Below, one piece after another: positions 38,284-49,494 of a DNA stretch of 64,000 bases. The stretch's first letter is position 1. Each line of letters starts with the position of its first letter. Under the pieces are notes generated by a model. It was given only the letters and a program-made list of their open reading frames with translations, ran no database searches and had not been told where the DNA came from. A program made the translations under genes and the position numbers. Source of the DNA: JAACSU01 sp035905775 (lineage in GTDB: Bacteria; Patescibacteriota; Gracilibacteria; BD1-5; UBA6164); assembly GCA_035905775.1 (NCBI GenBank), contig JAMIGJ010000044.1, forward strand, positions 1 through 64,000, in the 5' to 3' direction.

Positions 38284-39154
38284 AATAACTCATGGCACCA
38301 ATGACCTTAAGCCCCAGCTGTGCTATCGGCATGAGATTTTCTTTGAGCTTTTGTCGCAGGATCATGAAATCTGCTCGGACGATTGCGAGGAGAAAATGTA
38401 TAGGGAAATTGTTTTCGTACTCACTGTAGGCATGAAATGCTATTGGAAGTACCTTGTAGGTATGTGCGATTTCTTCGGCAATTTGTCCTTCTATATCACT
38501 CATAATCGCAGGAATCTCTCCAGTCGTGAACTTCTGAGAAACTTTTTTATCGGTTCCATATGAGGCTTGCATCTGTCCGGCATCTGCAAATCTATCTGCT
38601 TTCGCGTAGTGTGCTTTGAGATACTCGAGATAGCTTACGTATTTACAAGCTTCGGTCGTCGTTTCCCGAAGGATATTGAGTTTATTATGAATCGTCTGTG
38701 TATCGGTGAGCGAACACCCTAGCGTTTCTGCTGTTCGGTCAAGACGTGTGATACGCAGATCGATCTGTCCTCCTACAGTATCATTGAGCTCTCCACTGGC
38801 TTCGCGTTGCAGTTCTTCGAGGAGGAATGTGAGCGAATTTTTTTGTGCTTGGATAAGGGCACATTTATAGATATTTCCTATATTTTTTCGATACAGTGCT
38901 TTTGCAGCATCGAGTGCAGGAGCATGAGAAACGGCATTTTGAAACTGAGAACCAACCCCATCTGCTGATTCATATTCTTCGACACTGTATACTGGTTTTT
39001 CAGATTTATATGTCTCACAGATATTTTTTACTCGACACTCATACATCGAAAAACCATTTTGCGAACCACAAACATCGGACTCTGCTGCATAAGAAGAGCT
39101 TTGCAGTGAAAAAAATACAAAAGCGATACTGGCTACGAGAATGCGAATTTTCAT
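38282..39154 (-). CDS. Secreted helical protein, unknown
   Basis: A 290-residue protein with a clear signal peptide (MKIRILVASIAFVFFSLQSS, cut near SYA|AES). Cysteines at CGSQ, YECRVKNICETY, YKCALIQ, LGCSL and EACKY may form disulphides. The remainder is helical, with a hydrophobic C-terminal segment (HFLLAIVRADFMILRQ...MPIAQLGLKVIG). No TGA codons. I do not recognise a family. Confidence 0.75.
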   Translation of the reverse strand: MKIRILVASIAFVFFSLQSSSYAAESDVCGSQNGFSMYECRVKNICETYKSEKPVYSVEEYESADGVGSQFQNAVSHAPALDAAKALYRKNIGNIYKCALIQAQKNSLTFLLEELQREASGELNDTVGGQIDLRITRLDRTAETLGCSLTDTQTIHNKLNILRETTTEACKYVSYLEYLKAHYAKADRFADAGQMQASYGTDKKVSQKFTTGEIPAIMSDIEGQIAEEIAHTYKVLPIAFHAYSEYENNFPIHFLLAIVRADFMILRQKLKENLMPIAQLGLKVIGAMSY

Positions 39155-39236
39155 GAGAAAATATACGAGTGCAAATATATATATCTAGAGTATAAAGATA
39201 GTTCACGCAGACGCAAGTTTTTCGCTCGGTGCATAT

Positions 39237-39264
39237 TTGACTTGCGAGATATTTTTTTTACTAT
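39237..39264 (+). promoter_or_regulatory. Promoter upstream of the 39294 gene
   Basis: TTGACT (39237-39242), 16-bp spacer, TACTAT (39259-39264), about 30 bp before the start codon. Confidence 0.55.
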
Positions 39265-39293
39265 AAGAGGGAGATATTTTTTAATACAAAAAT

Positions 39294-39932
39294 ATGAGAA
39301 CTTTTTCATTTATTATTACCCTGCTTCTCACCCTTGCGTGGGGCTACACATCTTGGTATTGGTACACCTGTAATATCAAAGGATTTTGTGATGGACAGAC
39401 TCCAATTATTACCCAAATACCACAGAGTGACGAACTTTCTGATGATGATTTTATAGCATCTTGAAGTGCTTCGGACGCTCAAAAACTTTCTGCATCAGAT
39501 GTATTACTTGAATCACAAAAGAGACAAACACAAAGCTGAAGCAATGAACCAGTTCCAGACACACAAACGGGTACGACTCAGGATGTTAGCTCAAGTGGAG
39601 CATCTCTTGAAACAGCAGAAGAAAATCTCATAAAAAATTCTGCAGAAGATGACACACAAAATCTCACGATTTGTACGGGAAATTTTGTTAGCCCAGTCGC
39701 TCTTTGAGCTCAAAATGATACAGCACAAGTCGAGCTTTTGGAAAAATTTCTCTTTTCACAGGGAAATACACTAACGATAGATGGAGTATATGACAGTAAT
39801 GATGTTGCGGCAGTAAAGGCATTTCAGCTCGAACATAAAGAGGAAATCCTTGATCCATGGGGGATAGCTGCTCCAACTGGCTACGTCTATACCACTACTA
39901 TTAAAAAGATGAAAGAAATTGCCTGTGAGTAA
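39294..39932 (+). CDS. Membrane-anchored peptidoglycan-binding-domain protein
   Basis: A 212-residue protein with an N-terminal signal or anchor (MRTFSFIITLLLTLAWGYTS), a Ser/Thr/Gln-rich linker of about 90 residues, and a C-terminal PG_binding_1-like domain: VELLEKFLFSQGNTLTIDGV, YDSNDVAAVKAFQLEH, with IAAPTGYVYTTTIKKM. It probably holds onto the cell wall. Four TGA codons are Gly. Confidence 0.78.
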
Positions 39933-39959
39933 ATAATTTAATTCTTAAAATGAGAGAGT

Positions 39960-40442
39960 ATGTTTCAACCTGGAGCTCCTACTACTACTTTGTTTGATGC
40001 AAGCCTTGAGATAGGAATTATCCTTCTATGAGCCTTTATCTTGGGGATGATGATGGGCTGGATTATAAAACCTCGATATGAGTATGAAACAGATGTACTC
40101 GAAGAAGTTGGAGCAGTAAAACCGAGTTATGCTGCAACAAAAAAAATAGAAAAAAAACCACTTGTGACTCAAACAGAGGGAGAAAATGATGATTTAAAAC
40201 TTATTGTTGGGATTAATGCAAAAGTAGAAAAATTTCTTCACGAAAAGGGAATTACAAGTTTTGAAGATATTGTTCGTGAGGATGTAGCTGGACTTGAGGT
40301 TCTGCTTCTTGATGGTGGAGCAAGTTTTCAAAAATATTCTCCTGTTACCTGGCCAGACCAGGCACGACTCGCGGCTCATAAAAAATGGACAGAACTCGAA
40401 GAGTATCAAGAGATACTTGCTCGAAGTGAAAAAAATGTCTAA
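39960..40442 (+). CDS. Membrane-anchored helix-hairpin-helix protein
   Basis: A 160-residue protein. One membrane helix (IGIILLGAFILGMMMGWII, one Gly TGA), then a linker and an HhH domain (LKLIVGINAKVEKFLHEKGI, TSFEDI) followed by WPDQARLAAHKKWTELEEY, the pattern of the DUF4332-like 'flap endonuclease-like' HhH proteins often fused to ribosomal L21 or membrane helices. Function unknown; 27 bp after the preceding gene. Confidence 0.7.
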
Positions 40443-40445
40443 AAA

Positions 40446-40476
40446 AATAGTTCTTCCAACAGAAGAACTATTTTTT
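40446..40476. terminator. Bidirectional terminator
   Basis: AAATAGTTCTTC, loop CAACA, GAAGAACTATTT, between the convergent HhH gene and pilB. Confidence 0.87.
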
Positions 40477-41788
40477 ATATGACTCGGAGTATTTCTTCAA
40501 TCGTGGTAAAACCTCGTATAGCCTTCAAAATCCCGTCTTCTTTCATGGTAATGAGGTCTCCATTTCGAGCTTCAGAAAGGATAGTTTCCACACTTGCTCC
40601 ACCTCGGATGAGGTTTCGTATATTTTCATTAAGCGTAATAATCTCATAGATTCCAATACGTCCTTTATATCCAGAGTTATTACAGTGTATGCATCCCTTT
40701 CCCTCATAAAGTTTCATATTTTCAGTAGGGAGCTGACTCATCCCAGTTTCTTGCATCATCGCTTCAATGATTGCGATATCCTGAGGAGTTTTTTCTTTTT
40801 CCACTTTACAGTGTGGGCAGATACGTCTCACCAGTCGCTGCGCGATAATCGTATCAAGCGCAGAAGCCAAAATGTAGGGAGGAAGTCACATATTGATGAT
40901 ACGATCAAGCGTATCAGCTGCTGATTTGGTATGCAGGGTTGAAAGCACGAGATGTCCCGTAAGGGAAGCACTGGTTGCGGTTTGGAGGGTTTCAAAATCT
41001 CGGATTTCCCCAACCATGATGATATTAGGGTCTTGCCTCAAACACGCTTTGAGTCCAGAAGCAAAGGTCACTCCATTTTTATCATCGATTTCTGACTGTA
41101 CAATTCCGTCGAGTTGATACTCTATCGGATCTTCGAGGGTGATTATTTTTTTCTCGCGACTATTGAGCTTGGCAAGCATCGTATAGAGGGAAGTTGTCTT
41201 TCCAGATCCAGTAGGTCCAGTCACGAGAAGCATCCCAGCTTTTTTTTGGAGGGCACGCTCAAGCATACGTTTTGAAGTCCAATAAAATCCAAGTTCTTCA
41301 AAGTCTATCACCACTCCTTTTGAATCGAGGATACGACACACGATATTTTCTCCCCAGTGAATCGGGAGGGTAGAAACACGGATATCAAGCTTTTTTCCTT
41401 CATCGAGTTTGAGAGCATATTTCCCATCTTGAGGGATAGTGCTTATATTAAGCTTGAGATTTGCTGCATACTTGAGACGTTCCACTATTTTTTTATACTG
41501 CGTGTGACCCAGTCGAAAAATATCAACCAAAATTCCATCAATACGAAATCGAACGACGACATATTCTTCGTAGCACTCATAGTGCACATCACTACTTCCT
41601 ACCACGAGAGCTCAAAGCGTGATATCACGCAGTACTTCTGCGGTATCTTGTTTTTCGAGTCATTTTTTTACCTGATCTTCAATCTTTGAAAATCGCTCAG
41701 ACTGATACTCACGGACTTCTTCTTGAGAGAGTATTTCCTGTTTGAGAGCTTCGCTTGTTATTTTTTTAGATTTTTTTACTCCAGGCAT
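40475..41788 (-). CDS. pilB: Type IV pilus assembly / type II secretion ATPase (PilB/GspE)
   Basis: A 437-residue secretion ATPase: SSDVHYE, Walker A LVTGPTGSGKTTSLY, Asp box ITLEDPIEYQLDGI, Walker B NIIMVGEIRDFET, His box GHLVLSTLHTKSA, and the zinc motif CPHCK...CIHCNNSGYKGR. The N-terminal N1 domain is reduced, as in short PilB forms. Three TGA codons are Gly. With the prepilin peptidase it implies a type IV pilus, though pilins are not in this window. Confidence 0.95.
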
Positions 41789-41950
41789 ACGGCAGACATA
41801 AATATATATACTCCAAGCATAGTATATTTTTGAGAAAAATGCAAAAAATGCTATATGAAACACAGTAAAATCATTTCTCTCTCTATTTTTTGTCAGCAGT
41901 AAAAAAATATGCTACACTCAAAGGGAATTATTTTTAAATATGTGCTATTT

Positions 41951-43462
41951 ATGTCAGGAGAAAAACAAGTTTTTGTCTCAGTCGAAGGAGGACTTGATGG
42001 AGTACGAAGGAGAAATTTGCATCTTACCGTGGGACTTTTGAGCTTTTCGACGATGATGTTTCACTTTACGAGTGTTTTTTTCTTTACCTTACAGCTTGAA
42101 TCCTTAGCTCTAGTGGGGATATTTCTCGGGCTTGGAAATCTCTTTGCGTTTCTCTTTGATGTACCAATCGGGATACTACAATACTATCTCAAATCGAAGA
42201 CTCTCTATCTCCTTGGAGTTGCAGCTCAGGTTGTTGCGATTTTGATATTTGGAAATTTTATTTTTGAGGCAACAGATTTCATCTCGCAAAATCTCGCAGA
42301 AAATGCCGGGCCACTCGATGGACTCTTGAGATTTTTCCTAGGAAATGTCTTGAATCTCATTTTGATGCTCGTTGCTGCGATGTGTTATGGATTTAGTAAG
42401 GAAGTCAATGATATTACCAATATCTCCTATGTTCTCAATAATGCCACTCCCGATCAGTACAAATCTATTTTTGCGACCAATAATATTGCTTTTGGGATTG
42501 GTTCATTTCTTGGGCTTTTGATATCAGGATTTATTCTCAGTTCTTCTCCAAAATTTATCATACTTCATATCCTTCTGATTATCATCATCATATTTTTTGT
42601 GATGAATTACTATTTTGATAATGCAAAAACCACCCTTGATCTCAAAGAAGTACAAAAATTTCAAGTCTACTTAAAAAAATCATCCCTCAGTAAAGCTCGT
42701 GAAAATGTCACGCAAGTCGTAAAAAGTATCGATATGAAACAAACCTTGAGTCAAACAAAATACCTCTTTTTACGTCCGATGGTCCGTAATCCCAATATGA
42801 TTAGCGTTTCGCAGATGCAACAAAAAACCATTGAAAGCTTTCATGAGATTTATGCAACTTTAGCCTTTGCACGAGGAAAATACCTGATCGTGTACTGGTC
42901 TTTTGTGATGCTTCTCACCTTTGGGTTTTGGGATACCTTTGCTTCGACCTTTCTCATAGATTTTCTCAATCAGGTAAAGTCAGGATGGAGCTTTATTTTA
43001 CTTGGACTTATCGCAGTCCCTGCTTTCGGATTACAGGGATTATTTTGAAAACTTGCAGATAAAATTGGGGTCTTTAAAATCGCAAGTTTTGGACTGTTGC
43101 TTTCTGGAGGATCGCTTCTTTGTATGGGATTTTTTACGGGAGATCCTATAAATCCATATATCGTGATGGGGCTTGCGCTCATCAACTCTGTAGGATATGC
43201 GATCTGTATGGGGCTTTCTGCTGCGACTTTTCTCGAAAGTTATAATGCCTCTTATGCAGAGCTCAAGGGGCTCAAGCAAATAGATGCCAATGCCTCTGCG
43301 GCTCCAATGAAGATACTGCAAAATCTTGCGAATGTAGTAGGGCTTTTCCTTGGATGACTCCTCGTTTCATTTGCGGGATATGGAGGATTTTTCATCCTTT
43401 TTGGACTCATGATACTCGTATTTTTGGGATGGTCACTTATAAATAAACACAATATACAATAA
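41951..43462 (+). CDS. MFS-like multi-pass transporter
   Basis: A 503-residue protein with about eleven to twelve hydrophobic helices in two sets, separated by a soluble segment of about 110 residues (residues 220-330), the MFS layout: N-half NLHLTVGLLSFSTMMFHFTS, C-half LLTFGFWDTFASTFLIDFL. Two TGA codons are Gly. Substrate unknown. An upstream ATG at 41909 is possible, but MSGEKQVFV is the more likely start. Confidence 0.75.
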
Positions 43463-43535
43463 TTTTTATTGCTTCTCATTTGTAAAAAATATATTTTTCA
43501 CTACCATAGGGGAAATATATTTTTTTATTGCATGT

Positions 43536-45239
43536 ATGCGCTACAATATACGGGTTGCAGGAGCTGCAGGTCTGGGGATGAACTCAACGGCAGACATCAT
43601 CGTGGAAGTCTTTGCGGAGCTCGGGTATCTTGTCAATACCGATATCGAGTATCAATCTCTGATTAAAGGATGAGTCAATTATTTTGACATCTTTGTATCA
43701 GATCGATCAAAATATATTTCAAAATATGTGGATGTGCTTATCGCGCTTGATAGTCTCAATCTCGCTGCGTGGCTCAAGGATCTCAAGTCTGGAGCTTGTA
43801 TCATCACGAATCAAAAAAATATCGAAAAGCTTGAGGCAAAAGGGCAAGATTTTTCTGCATATAATCTCCTGCCAGTTGCCAGTGACGATAAGTATGATAA
43901 TACCTATCTTATCAGTATTTTTTCCAAACTTTTCGGACTTCCTGCGCATCTGCTTGAGGAGAAAATAGCAAAAATATTTGCAAAAAAATGACCAGATGTC
44001 GTCGCTCAAAATATTGCTCTGTTTCAAAATATTTTACAAAGTTATGATATCCCAGCTCATATCAGCTTTCCAAAGTTTGACTCCATTGGTCCAGCTCGTC
44101 CTGTCAGCTATGGAAATAAGATGCTCGCACAAGGGGCAATCGATAATGGACTTGAATATTACTCTGCTTATCCGATGACTCCAGCATCAACGGTACTTTC
44201 TGAAGTGATTAAATCTAAAAAAGTTCCATACTTGCAGGCAGAGGATGAAATCTCAGTTGCGATGAGCGCACTTGGTGCGAGCTTTGCAGGGAAGAGGTCT
44301 ATGGTTGGGACATCGGGAGGAGGTTTTGCACTCATGGTCGAGTCTATCTCGTTTGCCATACAGGCAGAGTTGGGGCTTTCGATGATACTCGCTCAGCGAG
44401 CAGGTCCAAGTACGGGAACTCCTACCTTTCATGAACAGGGAGATCTCAATCTCGCTCTGAATCCAAGTTTTGGGGATTTTGATCATATCGTGATTGCTCC
44501 AAGTACGCTCGAAGATGCCTATTATCTCTCAGGATATTCTCTCAATCTTACTCAAAAATATCAAACCATCGTCATCGTCCTCATCGATAAACAGTTCTCA
44601 GACGGAAAGGCAACCCTCGAAGAAGAACTCAAAACTGCAGGAATCAACCGTGGAAAGCTCGAAATGACTCCAGCAAGTGACTTTAAACGATATGCGCTCA
44701 CAGACGACGGAATTTCTCCATACTCTATCCCAGGAACTCCAAACGGAGACTTTATCGCAACGAGTTATGAGCACGATGAGTTTGGGGCAACAACAGAAGA
44801 TACAGACATGAAAATGAAGATGACCGAAAAGCGCTGGAAAAAACTCGAAAATTTTTATGAAAAAGAAGGGATATGTGGGTATGAGGTGTTTCACTCAGAG
44901 ACCGGTCTCGTATGAGACCGGTCTCAAGCAGGACTTAGCCCAAAAAAAATGCTTCTCACAACGAGTTACACGAGTTATACCGCAAAAGAATTTATCAAAA
45001 ATAATCCTGAGTTTGGACTCATCATCGTAAAATTTCTCAAGCCACTTGATACAAGACTTCGAAACGAACTCGTAGGAAAGTCAGAAATCATCTTTGTAGA
45101 AAGCAACTACTCAGGACAACTCGAAAACTATATCACCAAAGAACTTGGACTGGCCTATATCGACGGACTCAAAATCTCAAGACTGCGAAAATATGACCTC
45201 TATCCATTTTACTATGAGGATTTTGAAACGCTAAAATAG
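43536..45239 (+). CDS. korA: 2-oxoacid:ferredoxin oxidoreductase, gamma-alpha fusion subunit
   Basis: A 567-residue protein. Residues 1-180 are the gamma domain (RVAGAAGLGMNSTADIIVEV). Residues about 190-567 are the alpha (pyrimidine-binding) domain: GNKMLAQGAIDNGLEYYSAY, PMTPAS, VGTSGGGFALM, RAGPSTGTPT, QGDLNLAL. Three TGA codons are Gly, splitting it in the standard code. It pairs with korB at 45454 to interconvert acyl-CoA + CO2 and 2-oxoacid using ferredoxin. A duplicated palindrome (44898-44925) encodes ETGLVGDRS in a loop before the last 100 residues. Confidence 0.92.
44898..44925. repeat. Duplicated 12-bp palindrome inside korA
   Basis: GAGACCGGTCTC, spacer GTAT, GAGACCGGTCTC. Same architecture as 26842-26869 with two base differences per arm that preserve palindromy. 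Confidence 0.85.
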
Positions 45240-45243
45240 TTAT

Positions 45244-45450
45244 ATGTATTGAAAAAGAAGAATAATTAAATGAATTCCAGCAATATTATCCTTAATATTT
45301 TTTGGATGTATTTTTATTTTTATATTGATATATTCATATATATATTTAGATATTATTACATCAGTAATTTTAACTCCATTTGTTTTATTTACTTTGATGT
45401 CATTTTATAATTGAATTAAAGAAGAAATTACCAAATTAAACAATAAATAA
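45244..45450 (+). CDS. Small two-helix membrane protein between korA and korB
   Basis: A 68-residue frame, MYGKRRIIKGIPAILSLIFF..., with three TGA codons as Gly. Two hydrophobic helices (about residues 11-33 and 36-54) and a Lys-rich tail. It sits 4 bp after korA and 3 bp before korB, so it is in the operon. No family recognised. Confidence 0.55.
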
Positions 45451-45453
45451 CCT

Positions 45454-46062
45454 ATGCGTAGCTGACTGACAAACATACAATGGTGTCCAGGATGTGGAGA
45501 TTTCCTCATCATCATGGCCCTCAAAAATGCCTTTAAAGAGCTTGAAATCGCGTCTCATAATCGCGTGGTCGTTTCTGGAGTTGGATGCTCTGGAAAAGCA
45601 AGCCAATACGTGGACTGATATGCAGCTGAAACGCTTCATGGACGTGCGGTGCCATTTGCGACGGGAGTGAAGCTCGCAAATCCTGAACTCACGGTCGTGA
45701 TTATGGGAGGAGACGGAGACGGATATGGGATTGGGATGGGGCACTTTATCCATGCATGTCGTAGAAATATCAATATGCTCTATATCGTGTTTGATAACGA
45801 AAATTACGCACTTACCACAGGACAGGCAAGTCCAACCACTCCACTCGGGGCTCAAACCAAAACCACTCCAGATGGAAATACCGTTGCTCCAATAGATCCA
45901 CTCAAGCTCGCAGCAGATGCTGGATGTACTTTTGCTAAACTCGGGCACTCCAAAGATTTCAAAGCACTCAAAGAGCTTATTAAGGAAGCGATACAACATC
46001 CAGGATTTGCACTTATCAATGTGATTCAGGATTGTCCAAGTTTTAAGAGATGGGGAGAGTAA
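45454..46062 (+). CDS. korB: 2-oxoacid:ferredoxin oxidoreductase beta subunit
   Basis: A 202-residue TPP-binding subunit: IQWCPGCGDFLIIMAL, VVSGVGCSGKASQYVDGYA (one Gly TGA), LHGRAVPFATGVKLANPEL, MGGDGDGYGIGMGHFIHACR (TPP-Mg motif GDGD), NENYALTTGQASPTTPLG, DCPSFKRWGE. It ends at the CPSF block; usual KorB is about 280-300 residues, so the C-terminal extension is missing. The catalytic core is complete. Confidence 0.93.
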
Positions 46063-46078
46063 CATGATATATTACGAC

Positions 46079-46107
46079 AAAAGCCGTTCCTATAGGAACG
46101 GCTTTTT
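46079..46107 (+). terminator. Terminator of the kor operon
   Basis: AAAAGCCGTTCC, loop TATA, GGAACGGCTTTTT, 17 bp after korB. Confidence 0.88.
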
Positions 46108-46277
46108 GCTGTTGTGGGAGAACCAATATGGAAGCCTTTCTTCTTCATCTGATTCCCCCTGTTTTGAAAAATTTCCCGCGGCGCCAGATTATTTCACTGC
46201 GACGAGTTTCATTTTCTCCTCCCTTCTTGTTAGAAGTAAAGTGAATATAATTATTTTTTAAATTTAGTCAAATATTT

Positions 46278-48056
46278 TTACTCTACATACAAAATATCCT
46301 TCCAATCCGCTCGGTAGAGTCCTTCTCCGAGCCTTTTTTGATCGATGGCATGTCCGATAAACCCGATACTTCTGGCAAGCAAGAAGAGCCCATTAAAAAT
46401 CCCTGCCTCGATGTAGAGCTTTTTTTCATCGTAGTCCATGCTGATATCCTCGAAGATATCCAAAAGCATCGCAGCAATGTATCCGTCGACATTGAGGATG
46501 AGATTTGGCTTTTTTTCGAGGGTGAGTTCTGCTACCTGTCTGGCAAAATCAAGATGTTGGTGAGTTGGAAAATCTTGTGCGAGTGTTTCGAGGATTTCAC
46601 AACGAGAATCAGGGTTGAACTTGGATTTTACCTTGTGCCCGATTCCTGCGATATTTTCTCCAGCATCTTTCATACTCGCAACAAAGTCTTCAGCTGAAAT
46701 ACCCGTTTTCAATGCCTCAAGCCAGTTTTTTGCAGCTCCGTCTATCGCTCCTCCAAAGCGTGGTCCGATAGCCGTGAGTCCTGCGATGAGCGAGGATTTG
46801 AGATCATTTCCCGCACGAGAAGTGATGATGGTGTTGATGGCTCCAGAAACCGCAGGTCCATGGTCAGCAACGAGCACTAAAACCGTGTTGAGAAATTTTT
46901 TCGCATAGTCTGGAAGAGATTTTTTAAGCCAGAGTTGTCCGATGATTTCTGCGATATCAGGATGTTGCGTAAACTCAGATATTTTTTTCCCATTGTATAG
47001 GAGTTCCTCACCTCGTTCGTCCGAAATAGACGAAGTAAAAGAAGTTTTTCTGCGATGCTTGATGTGAGCGAGTTTCTCGGAGAGAGTATCTGTTTGAGAA
47101 GAGTCTCTTTTGAGACCAGTCTTTTGAAATACTTCCTCAATCTTCTCTCCAAAATCCATATAGCTTTCTGGAACGATGGCTCCTGCATTTCTGAGAGCCA
47201 TATTTTTATAACTGGCAGTTTCTTCGTCTTTGTTGGACTTTGCTCCTGCATGTCCAAATTGTACTTCTCCCTTGATATGTTCGTTAATCGTTCCGATACA
47301 CCATGCAACGACGGGTTTAGTAATTTCTCATGTCTCTATCATCCGTGCTACCTCGAGTTCGTCGCGTCCTCCGATTTCCCCGAGCATCACGATCATTTTG
47401 ATGTGTTCATCTGCCTGCATGATGTTCATCGCAGCAGGGAAATCCATGATATTATACTTATCTCCCCCAAGAGCGATAGAAAGCGCAGTTCCATTCGTTC
47501 GGTCTGCGATCACACGACGCAGTTCATTACTCATCCCTCATGATTTTGAGACAAATCCGACATTTCCCGGCTCATAGAGTCGTGAATCAACGATATTTTC
47601 GAGGCTTCCACCTGTGTTTCCAGCACGAAATACTCCCGCACTCATCGCTCCAACCGTTGCTGGTCCGATGATATTGAGTCCAAGTTCCTTATTTTTTTCG
47701 ATGATTTCAAGCGTGTGTCTCTCAGGAATTCCCTCAGCAATGATGATAATATTTTTGAAATATCCAGTATCCATCGCTTGCAACGTCGATTTTTGAGCAG
47801 AGCGAAAGCTTGCAAAATTTACTAGAGTATCGAGTTTTTCGGAAATACTTGTTGGTATATTTTCAAAATCTGAAAAACTAGGAACGAGAATTTCCTTGTC
47901 TCCATAAAAGAGCTTTTGCAGGGCATATTTTTTTCCAGGATTCACAAAACAAAGCACTGATGCTTCTCGACCAGAGAGAAAATCAAAATCGAGCATGTGT
48001 TGAGCTGCTCCCGTTTGGAGACCATAGATGCAGGCAAAAGAATTTTTGGTAAACAT
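46278..48056 (-). CDS. aclA: ATP-citrate lyase, CoA-ligase/citryl-CoA-lyase subunit
   Basis: A 592-residue protein, whole only if TGA codons are Gly. Residues 1-280 are succinyl-CoA-synthetase alpha-like (FVNPGKKYALQ, IIIAEGIPERHT, IIGPATVGAM, NVGFVSKSGGMSNEL, and the phospho-His site VQFGHAGAKSNKDEETA). Residues about 370-592 are the citrate-synthase-like lyase domain (VADHGPAVSGAINTIITSRA, IGPRFGGAIDGAA, GIGHKVKSKFNPDSR). The lyase domain distinguishes it from succinyl-CoA synthetase. Follows aclB by 2 bp. Confidence 0.92.
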
Positions 48057-48058
48057 AA

Positions 48059-49267
48059 TTAGAGTTTTATTTCATTCAAAATATCAGTCATATAGTGGTC
48101 ACTTCCGGTGATATGTGCTGGAATATCGAGCCTTTCACAAGCAGTTTTTAGGAGTTCAAGTCATTTTTTTTCGTTGATTCCTCCTCGTCGTACGAGGATT
48201 TCTATCTTTTGTGCTCGGATTTCTTCTTGGAGTTCTTCGAGGATATCGATGACTCCCTGAAAGGTCGTTGCTATATCGGTAAAGTTTGCAATCGCTCCTG
48301 CGATAATGAGGTATTTTTTTTGAGTCTGAGGTTTTGCTTTCAGCACCTCTTTCACTAACACTCGCACATATTCTCTGGTAAATTCTCGAGTCGGATTTCC
48401 AGACAGTTCTCCATAATTTCCTATTTCATGAGCATATCCAAGAGCTCCGAGTGAGTCCGTCATCACGAGTGACCCTCCTCCTCCGGCAAAAAGTGTCCAA
48501 ATACTCGCATTTGGATTTAAAATCTTGAGCTTCAGGGAAGCTCCCGTTTGCATATCAAGTTCTCGGATATATCGCTCGGCAGCTGACTCCTGAAATCCAA
48601 AATTATTCGGAAACTCTATGAGAGCCCAGTGCTCTTTTTGAAGAAAATGTTCGCAGTCATCGATCTTTGCTACCGCGTCAAGCAGATGAAAATTTCCAAA
48701 AGTATCTTCAGAAATAGGATTAAACTCGAGACTGGTAAATCCATGCGTGCGATAAAAATCAAAGAGGGAAGAGATGAGTTCTTGAAGCTTCTTCTCTCCT
48801 TGTAGAAGAGAATTGAGAGAGGTTTCCTCCAACTCATCATTTACTTTTACGACTATACTTTTCGTAGTTTCCCAGTTTTCTTCGATATCGACTCCTCCTG
48901 CAGGAGAAAAAGTGACGATATCTCCATCTCGACTTTGCGTAAAACTCAGATAGTATTCTTGCTTTATTGGGAGCATTTCTTCTGCGAGAAATACATCGAG
49001 TGTTCCAAGTACTCCATCGATATTGACTTCTTTTTTGTACCAGTCTGTAAGCCATTCTTTTGCTTCGCTTCTCGCGAGGTTGATTCCGACCATTCCGCGT
49101 TTTCCGCGTTTTCCAAAGAGCATATCAGGTTTTAAAACATATTTTTTTTCTGTATCAAGTTTTTCTATATCTGAAATATCTCGAATTTGGATTCCAGAAT
49201 AAAAAGTTCCAGCATATCGTGCAAACATCTGTTTTACATCATATTCTCGCAGTGAAATCTGAGCCAT
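48059..49267 (-). CDS. aclB: ATP-citrate lyase, ATP-grasp/citrate-binding subunit
   Basis: A 402-residue ATP-grasp protein: MAQISLREYDVKQMFARY, KYVLKPDMLFGKRGKRGMVG (ATP-binding), LAEEMLPIKQEYYLSF, GGVDIEENW, FTSLEFNPI, then a flavodoxin-like citrate-binding region (SIWTLFAGGGGSLVMTDSLG). This is the order in ACL beta. One TGA near residue 368 is Gly. With AclA it converts citrate, CoA and ATP to acetyl-CoA and oxaloacetate. The ATG at 49267 is chosen over a long AT-rich upstream extension. Confidence 0.9.
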
Positions 49268-49367
49268 AAAGTAGGGAAAAAAATTTTTAATGCTGAGATT
49301 ATACAAAATTTTTGTATTTTTGAAAACATAATTTATACTAGAAAGTAATATTTTTTGAAAAAAAATT

Positions 49368-49457
49368 ATGGTACAGTCATCGTTCAGTATGCTTCTGCAA
49401 CTGGTTATTTTAGGAATTTTTCTTTTTATTGTCCTTTTTGTATTTTTGAAAAAATAA
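49368..49457 (+). CDS. Possible 29-residue single-helix peptide
   Basis: MVQSSFSMLLQLVILGIFLF... ending in Lys-Lys-stop TAA, in the 227-bp gap between divergent aclB and the MgtC gene. One strong membrane helix. Too short to be sure it is translated. Confidence 0.3.
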   Translation: MVQSSFSMLLQLVILGIFLFIVLFVFLKK

Positions 49458-49494
49458 AGTATAATTTTCACATATATTTTATAATTCTGTTTTT

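Noticed and set aside
46106..46277. GC-rich patch CCCGCGGCGCCAGA downstream of the kor operon
   Set aside because: Too short and unpaired; no gene or RNA structure could be supported.
46278..49267. Succinyl-CoA synthetase instead of ATP-citrate lyase
   Set aside because: The alpha-like subunit carries a full C-terminal citrate-synthase-like lyase domain, which succinyl-CoA synthetase lacks.
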